From JBHGBB01 sp041946755 (GTDB lineage: Bacteria; UBP4; UBA4092; JAOAEQ01), in NCBI GenBank assembly GCA_041946755.1, contig JBHGBB010000112.1, forward strand, positions 1-12,867: 12,867 bases of DNA, in the 5' to 3' direction. The position numbers were made by a program, and so were the translations under genes. The notes under the pieces are model-generated. The model made no database searches, had not been told where the DNA came from, and saw nothing but the letters and a program-made list of their open reading frames with translations. Every line of letters starts with the position of its first letter. Positions within the stretch are counted from its first letter, which is position 1. This document shows positions 1 to 7,513 of this stretch, piece by piece.

Positions 1-2270
1 TGCCGGGACCTGGCAAGCTCCTCTTCAACCCGTTTCTGGGCGGTAGCAATTGCTTTCGTCACCCAAGGATGCGCAATAACTTCCCCTTCTTGCACTCCGA
101 GTTTATCCATCCAACTCACCAGTTTATCGGAACCGAACAATCGCATTAAATCATCTTCTAATGAGATATAGAACTTACTAGACCCCGGGTCACCTTGCCG
201 ACCAGACCGGCCTCGTAACTGGCGGTCGATCCGCATCGCTTCATGCCGTTCAGTACCGATAATATGCAGGCCGCAAGGGACTTCTTCTAAACACTGTACC
301 ATTTTATCTTCTTTTTTCTCCGGGCAAGATGTACAGCTATTATCCTGTTCATGTTCACAGAGAATACAACACATATCACATTTAACGATCTCTTTATCCA
401 ACTTAATATCGGTACCACGACCGGCCATGTTAGTCGCGATAGTAATCGCTCCTTTATGCCCGGCACGCGAGATTATTTCCGCTTCTTTTTCATGATATTT
501 AGCATTTAAAATCGAATAGTTTTTGATGCCTTTCCGACTCAGCATCCGGCCGATAGTTTCTGAAACTTCCACTGATACGGTTCCGACCAGCACCGGTTGG
601 CCAACTTTATTATACCGTTCGATTTCATCGATTACCGCATTATATTTCTCTCGTTTGGTTTTATATACCGCATCATCGAAATCTACCCGGCGGACCGATT
701 CGTTGGTTGGAATCACCACCACATCAAGTTTATATACATCCCAGAACTCATTAGCACTGGTTACCGCAGTCCCGGTCATCCCGGCTACTTTCTGATACAT
801 TCTGAAATAGTTCTGGATAGTTATCGTCGCTAGGGTCTGAGTTTCCCGCTCGATTTTAACTCCTTCTTTCGCTTCTAGCGCTTCATGCAATCCATCGCTA
901 AACCGCCGGCCCGGCATCAACCGGCCGGTGAATTCATCGACAATAACCACTTTCCCATCGTCAGTAACCACATATTCTACATCTTTTTCATACAGCGAAT
1001 ATGCTTTCAACAACTGGCTGATATTCTGAATTCGTTCACTCTTCTCGATAAACTCCTGCTCGATCCGCTGCCGTTGCGCAAGTTTATCGATATCCGATAC
1101 CCCTTCTTGAGTATCGATCTTCCGCCGCTGTTCATCCATATCCGGCATCACGAAGAAATCCGGATCAGTAGGCGATAATGCGGTTCTACCTTTTTCAGTC
1201 AAATCGACCACATGCGTCTTTTCATCGATACTATAGAACAGCTCTTCATCCAACTCATGCAATTTCTTATCCCGGGTATAATCTAATTCCACCTTTTCAA
1301 TATGGCGCAATACCCCTTGCTCTTTTTCGAGTTTCATCAACCGGTTATGTTTCGGCGCTCCCCGACGAACGATTAGAAATTTAATACCCGCTTCATATTC
1401 TTTTCCATCAGCCAGCAGTTTTTCCGCTTCTGATAGGAGCCGGTTGACTAATAACGTTTGGTTCCGTACTAATCGGTCTACCAGCGGTTTCATTTCATCG
1501 AATTTATGCGTTGAATGTTCTACCGGCCCGGAAATAATTAATGGAGTCCGCGCTTCATCAATCAGGATACTATCCACTTCATCGACGATGACATAGTTAT
1601 AATCCCGCTGTACCTGATTTTCTACATGAATCGCCATATTATCCCGGAGATAATCGAATCCAAACTCGGTGTTGGTACCGTAAGTTATATCAGCTAAGTA
1701 AGCTTCTTTTCGCGGGATTTCCTGCAGCTCTTCACCAGAACCAAGCCCGGTAATTCTTCCATTAGGGTTTGGAGTAAATAGATATGATTTATCGTGGTTA
1801 ACCACCCCGATCTTTAAACCTAAGAAATGGTATATCGGTCCCATCCATTCCGCATCACGACGCGCTAAATAATCGTTTACCGTAACCAGATGGCATCCTT
1901 TCCCTTCAATTGCATTTAAATATACCGGGAGGGTAGCGACTAAGGTTTTCCCTTCACCAGTAGCCATTTCCGCGATTTTACCTTGATGGAGAACGATACC
2001 GCCCATCATCTGCACATCGAAATGCCGGAGTTTTATCGTTCTCTTAGAAGCTTCTCGAACCACCGCATAGGCTTCCGGTAGAATCTCATCCAAGGTTTCG
2101 CCATCAGTCAGCCGTTTCCGGAATTCATCGGTCTTCTGCCGCAATGCGTCGTCGGATAATATCGAGATGGTTGGTTCAAACTCGTTGATTTGGTCGACTA
2201 TCGGTTGTGCGCTATTAATATCGCGGTCTTGTTTACTAGGTAGTAGTTTTTTAAATAGATTTCCAAACAT
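1..2270 (-). CDS. secA: Protein translocase ATPase SecA, N-terminal 756 codons (C-terminus off the left edge)
   Basis: SecA is the ATPase motor that drives preproteins through the SecYEG channel at the cytoplasmic membrane. The reading frame opens at an ATG (2270-2268) as MFGNLFKKLL and stays open to the window edge. Visible motifs are Walker A GEGKT at residues 105-109, the DEVD box at 230-233, TYGTNTEFGFDYLRDNM at 197-212, and the helicase-like GRGTDI and RQLRGRSGRQGDPG motifs near the left edge. Two insertions stand out. About 20 extra residues precede TYGTN (roughly 160-190). A cysteine-rich insertion lies at about 631-666, between GRGTDI and GLHIIGTERH. No convincing Shine-Dalgarno sequence precedes the ATG. 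tyrS lies 121 bases upstream on the same strand. The C-terminal part, including any zinc-binding SEC-C tail, is outside the window. Confidence 0.97.
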   Translation of the reverse strand, partial: MFGNLFKKLLPSKQDRDINSAQPIVDQINEFEPTISILSDDALRQKTDEFRKRLTDGETLDEILPEAYAVVREASKRTIKLRHFDVQMMGGIVLHQGKIAEMATGEGKTLVATLPVYLNAIEGKGCHLVTVNDYLARRDAEWMGPIYHFLGLKIGVVNHDKSYLFTPNPNGRITGLGSGEELQEIPRKEAYLADITYGTNTEFGFDYLRDNMAIHVENQVQRDYNYVIVDEVDSILIDEARTPLIISGPVEHSTHKFDEMKPLVDRLVRNQTLLVNRLLSEAEKLLADGKEYEAGIKFLIVRRGAPKHNRLMKLEKEQGVLRHIEKVELDYTRDKKLHELDEELFYSIDEKTHVVDLTEKGRTALSPTDPDFFVMPDMDEQRRKIDTQEGVSDIDKLAQRQRIEQEFIEKSERIQNISQLLKAYSLYEKDVEYVVTDDGKVVIVDEFTGRLMPGRRFSDGLHEALEAKEGVKIERETQTLATITIQNYFRMYQKVAGMTGTAVTSANEFWDVYKLDVVVIPTNESVRRVDFDDAVYKTKREKYNAVIDEIERYNKVGQPVLVGTVSVEVSETIGRMLSRKGIKNYSILNAKYHEKEAEIISRAGHKGAITIATNMAGRGTDIKLDKEIVKCDMCCILCEHEQDNSCTSCPEKKEDKMVQCLEEVPCGLHIIGTERHEAMRIDRQLRGRSGRQGDPGSSKFYISLEDDLMRLFGSDKLVSWMDKLGVQEGEVIAHPWVTKAIATAQKRVEEELARSR

Positions 2271-2282
2271 TTTTCAAAATAA

Positions 2283-2314
2283 GTTAAATGGTTAAATGGT
2301 TAAATAGTTAAATT
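2283..2314. repeat. Four tandem 8-bp repeats just upstream of secA
   Basis: On the plus strand the 8-mer GTTAAATG occurs twice, followed by GTTAAATA and GTTAAATT, giving four head-to-tail copies over 32 bases. Read in the direction of secA, the units are (N)ATTTAAC, and the array ends 12 bases before the secA ATG. It therefore lies in the secA leader or promoter region. Short tandem arrays like this can change copy number by slippage. Whether this one affects secA expression cannot be told from one sequence. Confidence 0.85.
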
Positions 2315-2351
2315 CTATACTACGTGATTACAGGTAAATACGAATAAAATA

Positions 2352-2387
2352 TCTTAGTGAATCTTGGTGCCTTTAGTGTCTTAGTAG
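2352..2387. repeat. Degenerate TCTTRGTG repeat in the tyrS-secA spacer
   Basis: Four imperfect copies of TCTTRGTG begin at 2352, 2362, 2371 and 2379 on the plus strand: TCTTAGTG, TCTTGGTG, CTTTAGTG and TCTTAGTA. Their spacing is 10, 9 and 8 bases. The array ends 4 bases short of the tyrS stop codon. On the tyrS-secA coding strand it reads as CACYAAGA-like units. It resembles low-complexity intergenic repeats I recall from environmental bacterial genomes. No function can be assigned. Confidence 0.6.
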
Positions 2388-2391
2388 CAAA

Positions 2392-3624
2392 TTAATTAAT
2401 GGTTATTTTTACAAACTTACGCCCGACATGAAACAAATAAGTCTGATTTGCACCGAGTTCCAGATTTATATCAGTAACTTTAGCGCCATCAAGTTCGACT
2501 CCATTCTGCTGAATTAACCGACGGGCATCGCTATTACTTTTCGCCAGATTTGCTTGCGCCATAACCTTAACGATCCATATCTTATCTTTCCCCGGGTCGC
2601 AGGATATGGTTTGTACCGGTATTTCATCCGGCATCCCTTTATCGCGAAATACCCGGTCGAATTCTAAAGCCGCATTTTCTGCTGCTGGAGTTCCATGGAA
2701 GAACCCGGTAATCAGTTTCGCTAAATCCTGTTTGGCTTTCCGCGGATGCAAAGAGCCATCTTTTAATCCGGTTTTAATCTTCATCAATTCTGCTGTCGGT
2801 ACATCGGTTAACAATTCATAATATTTATACATCAATCCATCGGAGATACTCATCAGTTTACCAAACATCTCTTGTGGCGGTTCGCTAATTCCGACATAAT
2901 TCCCTAAACTCTTACTCATTTTCTGGACTCCATCGAGCCCTTCTAGCAAGGGTAGGGTTAAAATGACTTGCGGTTCTTGTCCATATTCCCGCTGGAGGTC
3001 GCGACCGACTAATAAGTTAAACTTCTGGTCGGTGCCACCGATTTCGATATCAGCTTTAATCGCTACGGAATCATACCCTTGCATCAGTGGATATAAAAAT
3101 TCATGGACTGAAATCGGGGTACCGGATTTAAACCGTTTCTCAAAATCGTCTCGTTCGAGCATTCGGGCAACGGTATATTTTGCTGCGATACCAATAACAT
3201 CATCGAATTTTAAGGGGGATAACCAATCGCTATTAAACACTACGGTAGTCTTTTCCGGATTTAGGATTTTAAATACCTGGTCTTGGTAGGTCTTAGCATT
3301 AATTTTAACCTGCTCACGCGATAAGGGTTTTCGGGTCTCCGATTTACCTGAGGGGTCGCCAATCATGGCAGTAAAATCGCCAATCAGAAAAAGTACCTGA
3401 TGCCCTAAATCCTGGAATTGCCGCAGTTTCTTCAATGGCACCATATGTCCAATGTGAATATCCGGGGCAGAAGGGTCAGCGCCAAATTTGATACTCAACG
3501 GTTTCCCAGTCTTCTCGGATTTCTCAAGTTTCTGGATGAGGTCTTCTTTCGGGATAATTTCAACCGTACCACGTTCGATTATCGATAAAGCTTGTTTAAT
3601 ATTTTCAGATAATGGTTTAGTCAA
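2392..3624 (-). CDS. tyrS: Tyrosyl-tRNA synthetase
   Basis: This class I synthetase charges tRNA-Tyr with tyrosine in the cytoplasm. The 410-residue length is normal for a bacterial enzyme. HIGH is at residues 57-60 and KMSKS at 235-239, and the GDPSGKS and IGGTDQKFN signatures are present. An S4-type RNA-binding domain occupies roughly the last 65 residues and includes SDARRLIQQNGVELDGAKV. The start is a TTG codon (3624-3622). It is chosen because a strong AAGGAGGGG ribosome binding site lies 8 bases upstream and no in-frame ATG fits better. The gene follows pyk on the same strand after 113 bases that hold a plausible separate promoter. The KMSKS form and sequence style suggest the TyrRS subtype distinct from the E. 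coli enzyme; this subtype call is from memory of the family. Confidence 0.97.
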   Translation of the reverse strand: MTKPLSENIKQALSIIERGTVEIIPKEDLIQKLEKSEKTGKPLSIKFGADPSAPDIHIGHMVPLKKLRQFQDLGHQVLFLIGDFTAMIGDPSGKSETRKPLSREQVKINAKTYQDQVFKILNPEKTTVVFNSDWLSPLKFDDVIGIAAKYTVARMLERDDFEKRFKSGTPISVHEFLYPLMQGYDSVAIKADIEIGGTDQKFNLLVGRDLQREYGQEPQVILTLPLLEGLDGVQKMSKSLGNYVGISEPPQEMFGKLMSISDGLMYKYYELLTDVPTAELMKIKTGLKDGSLHPRKAKQDLAKLITGFFHGTPAAENAALEFDRVFRDKGMPDEIPVQTISCDPGKDKIWIVKVMAQANLAKSNSDARRLIQQNGVELDGAKVTDINLELGANQTYLFHVGRKFVKITIN

Positions 3625-3632
3625 CGGATATA

Positions 3633-3641
3633 CCCCTCCTT
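3633..3641 (-). promoter_or_regulatory. Strong Shine-Dalgarno that decides the TTG start of tyrS
   Basis: AAGGAGGGG on the minus strand lies 8 bases before the TTG at 3624. It supports the non-ATG start. Confidence 0.8.
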
Positions 3642-3680
3642 AAAATTGAAGTTCAACTTAAACTACTGCAATATCAAAAA

Positions 3681-3710
3681 ATAGTATCATGTAACGGACA
3701 TGCTTGTAAA
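3681..3710 (-). promoter_or_regulatory. Putative sigma70-type promoter of tyrS
   Basis: On the minus strand TTTACA (3710-3705) is followed by an 18-base spacer and TACTAT (3686-3681). TG-A directly before TACTAT makes an extended -10. Transcription would begin near 3674 and give a leader of about 50 bases before tyrS. The boxes match consensus at 5/6 and 4/6 positions. A palindrome fills most of the spacer. Confidence 0.45.
3688..3702. promoter_or_regulatory. Palindrome CATGT-N5-ACATG within the tyrS promoter spacer
   Basis: A perfect 5-bp inverted repeat with a 5-base centre sits between the proposed -35 and -10 boxes, where a repressor or MerR-like activator could bind. The same bases followed by a T run on the minus strand (3681-3676) could instead be a weak pyk terminator, but the stem is short for that. 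Confidence 0.3.
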
Positions 3711-3737
3711 CCGAAGGAAAGATGATTTACGTCAAGA

Positions 3738-5171
3738 TTATACGGTAAGTACTCGAATCAGGTTGGTGGTTCCCGGTTGACGAAGTGGAATCCCAGCGGT
3801 AATAATTATGGTATCCCCGGATTTAGCAAGGTGTAATGACTTTACCAGTTCCGCAGCTTTCGCAAATACTGCATCGGTATCCGGTAGATTCTCGCAATAA
3901 TAGGTAGTTACTCCCCAAACTAATCCTAAACGATATAAGGTTTTCCGGTTTGGAGTGATGGCAATAATCGGGCATTGGGGCCGGAATCGAGAAATATATC
4001 GTGCGGTACTCCCGGATTCGGTCGGGGTAACGATGGCAGTAGCATTTAATTGTTTCGATAAAGAATGAACACTATAACTCACCGATTCCGCAATATCGCG
4101 GGCGGTATATCCGCTGGATTTACTCTCTTGACACTCGACCGGATCGGCATGAATAGTGGTTAATGACCGCTCGGTACGTAGCGCGATATCCGCCATCGTT
4201 TGAACGCATTTTACCGGGAAATCGCCGGCAGCGGTTTCTCCGGATAACATGACTGCGTCAGTCCCATCAAAAATCGCATTGGCGATATCAGTTGCTTCCG
4301 CACGGGTCGGTCTGGGATTATGCATCATCGATTCTAACATCTGGGTAGCAGTTATCACCGGTTTCCCTATTCGATTGCATTTATGGATAATCAACTTCTG
4401 CGTTACCGGCACCTCTTGAATCGGCATTTCGATTCCTAAATCACCGCGAGCGACCATAATTCCATCAGCAGTATCAATGATAGCATCGATATTCTTAACG
4501 GCAACTGGTTTTTCGATTTTCGCAATTACCGGTATATCCGTACCTTGAGCTTGAATTAATCCTTTCAATTGTTTGATATCTTCTGCCGATTGAACAAACG
4601 ATAATGCGAAATAGTCGACCTGATTTTGAATAGCAAACGATATATCAGCCTTATCTTTTTCAGTTATTGCTGGGATAGATATCAAATCGCTGAGTATCTT
4701 TAATCCTTTATGAGCAGATAATTGCCCGCCTTGAATCACCCGGCAGACTATATCGGTTTTAGTAACGTTAGTTACTTCTAATTCGAGATTGCCGTCATCA
4801 AGGAGAATATGATTGGTTACTTTGGTATATTCAGGCAAAGCAGGGTAAGAGATACTTACTTTAGTCTGGTCTCCTTCAATAGGATTAATCGTTAAACTAA
4901 ACGGTTGTCCGGCTTTTAGCTTAATTGTAGATGTTTTGAATGTTCCAATGCGAAGTTTCGGACCGCATAGATCGGCAATGATAGTAATTGGGTTATCAAG
5001 GTCTTGCGCAATCTTGCGGATATTCTGTAATCGCGCCTGATGTTCGGGATAGGTTCCATGCGAGAAATTTAATCGAGCGACATTCATTCCCGCCTGAATC
5101 ATTTCTTTTAATATCTCTGGAAAATCAGATGCTGGACCGATGGTACAAACGATTTTGGTTCGTTTAATCAT
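3738..5171 (-). CDS. pyk: Pyruvate kinase
   Basis: Pyruvate kinase converts phosphoenolpyruvate and ADP to pyruvate and ATP, the last step of glycolysis. At 477 residues it matches the standard bacterial form without a C-terminal PEP-utiliser extension. The family blocks appear in order: KIVCTIGPAS at 6-15, GMNVARLNFSHG at 28-39, the catalytic lysine in IAKIEKP (K218) with metal ligands E220 and D244 in ARGDLGIEMP, TATQMLESM at 274-282, and TRAEATDIANAIFDGTDAVMLSGE at about 289-312. The start ATG is 12 bases after the radical SAM stop codon, with no clear Shine-Dalgarno, so pyk may be translated from the upstream operon message. The pairing with the arsR cluster is not a known functional link and may simply reflect position. 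Only one AGA or AGG arginine codon was noted in the gene. Confidence 0.98.
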   Translation of the reverse strand: MIKRTKIVCTIGPASDFPEILKEMIQAGMNVARLNFSHGTYPEHQARLQNIRKIAQDLDNPITIIADLCGPKLRIGTFKTSTIKLKAGQPFSLTINPIEGDQTKVSISYPALPEYTKVTNHILLDDGNLELEVTNVTKTDIVCRVIQGGQLSAHKGLKILSDLISIPAITEKDKADISFAIQNQVDYFALSFVQSAEDIKQLKGLIQAQGTDIPVIAKIEKPVAVKNIDAIIDTADGIMVARGDLGIEMPIQEVPVTQKLIIHKCNRIGKPVITATQMLESMMHNPRPTRAEATDIANAIFDGTDAVMLSGETAAGDFPVKCVQTMADIALRTERSLTTIHADPVECQESKSSGYTARDIAESVSYSVHSLSKQLNATAIVTPTESGSTARYISRFRPQCPIIAITPNRKTLYRLGLVWGVTTYYCENLPDTDAVFAKAAELVKSLHLAKSGDTIIITAGIPLRQPGTTNLIRVLTV

Positions 5172-5183
5172 ATCAAGCTGAGT

Positions 5184-6233
5184 CTATTTCTTAAGATAGT
5201 TCTGGAGTACTTTAACCACTGAACCGAAATCTAGCGCGCATTGCAGATTCAGCTCACTAATCGTCAGGTTATAACAATGAATACAATAATCAGTTTTAGC
5301 CAGATGATCGAACGCCACCTTAAATCCATCTTTAGCTGCATTTTTAACATCCATCGTTCCGACCATCTGGTAACAGGGATACACATCGCCGTTACATTCG
5401 ATATATGCATAGTATTTCCCGGCATAACATGGGATAAGCGGATTACATCGATATTGCGGTAAATCTTCCGGATATAATTTCTCTTTCGCATAACTCTTCC
5501 AATACAACGCTTGAGAGAGGTTTTTATCCGAATAGAAGATCGGATATCCTTGCTTCTTATAGGCCATAATTTTAATAATTGCATCCCGGTATTTCTGTTC
5601 GGAGTCTTTTGGCAAAGAAGCGCGTTTCCCGTTCTCGGTAATTTTAGCGACTGCAATATTAAAGGCTATAAAGGTTCCTTGTTGTTTAACTAATTCGATA
5701 ATTGCATCAACATCATCCAGGTTTTCATCCATTAAAGTATAAAATATCAGGGTACGCAATTGATGCTGTTTGGCAACTTCTATAGCATGCAAAACCTGTT
5801 TAAAATTCCCTTTCCCCCGGATTTTATCATGTGCAGCCTCAGCACCATCAAGGCTTAATATTACGATATCTACTTTCCCTTTTATCTGATTAATATATCG
5901 TTCAAGCAATACTCCATTGGTACAAAGGCTCTGTTCAATACCCTTTTTATGAATATGATTAATTATTTCGCCGATATCTTTCCGCATTAAAGGTTCGCCG
6001 CCTTCGATGGTTATCCGGCGAGTTCCTAGCGATTTCAGTTCATCGATGATTTTTAATACCTGGTCAGTAGTCAGTTCTGCTTTCTGTGTAATACCATAAG
6101 CCCCATAGCAATGGATACAGCGCAAATTGCATTTTCCGGTAATTGCCCAGTTTACCATTAGCGGAATCCGTTTCCGCATCGTTTTCGCTGAAATCAGTTT
6201 TATTCCATGACCAAGCTTTTTCGTTATCGCCAT
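5184..6233 (-). CDS. Radical SAM protein with SPASM/Twitch-like cysteine-rich C-terminus
   Basis: This is a 349-residue cytoplasmic radical SAM enzyme of unknown substrate. The cluster-binding motif CNLRCIHC supplies C35, C39 and C42, followed by the SAM-binding GGEP at 78-81 and a TIM-barrel core to about residue 235. The C-terminal part carries C263, C269, C280, C287, C317, C320 and C332, including CNGDVYPC and CIHC. This resembles SPASM or Twitch domains, which hold auxiliary [4Fe-4S] clusters, but spacing does not exactly match the full SPASM pattern. It starts 22 bases after the ArsD-like/DUF362 gene and ends 12 bases before pyk, so it is probably in the arsR-led operon. The ferredoxin domain encoded just upstream is a natural candidate electron donor. 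All 12 arginine codons are CGN. It could be a peptide-modifying enzyme, but no precursor peptide is visible. Confidence 0.9.
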   Translation of the reverse strand: MAITKKLGHGIKLISAKTMRKRIPLMVNWAITGKCNLRCIHCYGAYGITQKAELTTDQVLKIIDELKSLGTRRITIEGGEPLMRKDIGEIINHIHKKGIEQSLCTNGVLLERYINQIKGKVDIVILSLDGAEAAHDKIRGKGNFKQVLHAIEVAKQHQLRTLIFYTLMDENLDDVDAIIELVKQQGTFIAFNIAVAKITENGKRASLPKDSEQKYRDAIIKIMAYKKQGYPIFYSDKNLSQALYWKSYAKEKLYPEDLPQYRCNPLIPCYAGKYYAYIECNGDVYPCYQMVGTMDVKNAAKDGFKVAFDHLAKTDYCIHCYNLTISELNLQCALDFGSVVKVLQNYLKK

Positions 6234-6255
6234 AATAATTAATCTTTATAAAAGG

Positions 6256-7509
6256 TTATTTCAAGATTTTATCAGATATCTTATATAAGAACGGCTTACG
6301 AAGTTCGATACTATGATGTGGACAGAATTCATGGCAGCAATAGCAGCGGATACATTTATGATAATCAATAACCGCTTTACCATTCACCAGCTTAATAGCT
6401 TCCATCGGACAACCTTTAACACAGACGCCACAGCCGATACACACTTTCTTAAGAATAACCGGTTTAACGACAAACGCATTCTTAAACAGTGGTTTTACTA
6501 AATTCTGAATAATACCGGAAACTACCAGCCCATCTCCGGCACCAAGCGTAGCCGGCATTTTATATTGTTTAACTTGCACTTCTGCTACCTGGGCTCCGCG
6601 AATATCTATATTATCAAGATTCAACAATTTCCGGGATAGGGCATCTCTTAAAGTCGGAATAGTTTGGCAATCGATACCAATAATATTGCTGAACACCGAA
6701 TCCAGCGCATGGGCATTTCTGGAAGCAAGTATAGCTCCTACTTGTCGCGGATCACCGGACCCGGGGCCATCTCCTTCCATGCAGGTAATCGCGTCCATAA
6801 ACGATAATTCCGGTTTTACTTGTTCATAGATATCTACCAGCATGGTTGAAAATCGGTCAAGGGTCTGCAATTTCGCATGGTATCCAGCTTTCTCGAATCC
6901 GGGGATAACTCCAAACATGTTTTTTACCGCACCGGTGATATAAGTAAATCCATGCGTTTTACCTTTAGCAACCGAAATGAGAACATCAGCTTCTATCGCT
7001 GGTTTAATCGCATTAAACTGTTTAATCAGGCTACCATCTTTGCAGGAGACCGGAATAATACTAGTATCGTAGTTTAATTCCGCACCTGCTTCCTGTGCCG
7101 CTTCAATTAATCCTGCTTTTGTATAAACCTGTTTTAATGCAGAATCTCGGTAAGGGATCCCGGCATTCGGGCTATCACCGATAACAACCCGGGCACCATA
7201 ATCGTTCAATATTTTAGCTAATGCATAGACAAATACGGGATGAGTGGTTACCGCTTGCTCTGGTTTAGCTCCACTTAAAAGGTTAACCTTCAGAAACACC
7301 CGGGTATCTTTTTTAATTAAATCGTTTATTGCCTTATTATTAACAAATTCCTGCGGATCGCTGGAAAGGTTAAACCGTTCTACCACAATTCCTTTATTTT
7401 CCAATGCCCCGATTATAGCGGAAACTCTCATAAGTTCAGGGTTTACTCTCACACCGCTAACGCCACCGCAACAGCACATAGCAGGTTCATATATAGTCAT
7501 CTTTTTCAT
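6256..7509 (-). CDS. Fusion: ArsD-like N-terminus + DUF362 + two [4Fe-4S] ferredoxin motifs
   Basis: The protein has 417 residues in three parts. Residues 1 to about 64 match the start of the arsenic metallochaperone ArsD: MTIYEPAMCCCGG, then an helix, GIVVERFNLSSDPQEFVNN and AINDLI. From about 66, DTRVFLKVNLLSG starts a DUF362 domain that includes AVTTHPVFV, GDSPNAG, AKGKTHGFTYITGAVKNMFG and ends by about 340; its usual N-terminal strands are missing and the ArsD-like part takes their place. The tail has two CxxCxxCxxxCP motifs (C357/360/363/367 and C386/389/392/396), typical of an eight-iron ferredoxin. ArsD normally uses C12, C13 and C18; here residues 12-14 are all Cys and 18 is Ser. No signal peptide or membrane segment is seen, so it is likely cytoplasmic. 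An AAAGGAG site lies 9 bases before the ATG, inside the end of arsR. DUF362 function is unknown. Confidence 0.85.
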   Translation of the reverse strand: MKKMTIYEPAMCCCGGVSGVRVNPELMRVSAIIGALENKGIVVERFNLSSDPQEFVNNKAINDLIKKDTRVFLKVNLLSGAKPEQAVTTHPVFVYALAKILNDYGARVVIGDSPNAGIPYRDSALKQVYTKAGLIEAAQEAGAELNYDTSIIPVSCKDGSLIKQFNAIKPAIEADVLISVAKGKTHGFTYITGAVKNMFGVIPGFEKAGYHAKLQTLDRFSTMLVDIYEQVKPELSFMDAITCMEGDGPGSGDPRQVGAILASRNAHALDSVFSNIIGIDCQTIPTLRDALSRKLLNLDNIDIRGAQVAEVQVKQYKMPATLGAGDGLVVSGIIQNLVKPLFKNAFVVKPVILKKVCIGCGVCVKGCPMEAIKLVNGKAVIDYHKCIRCYCCHEFCPHHSIELRKPFLYKISDKILK

Positions 7510-7513
7510 AGTT

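Noticed and set aside
885..1384. Plus-strand open frames opposite secA
   Set aside because: They are antisense to a clear, conserved SecA frame and have no recognisable motifs or ribosome binding sites.
2283..2387. CRISPR array in the tyrS-secA spacer
   Set aside because: Repeat units are only 8 bases with no spacers, and no cas genes are present.
6256..7509. Frameshift or stop dividing the ArsD-like and DUF362 parts into two genes
   Set aside because: The frame is continuous, with no internal stop and no alternative ribosome binding site near the domain junction.
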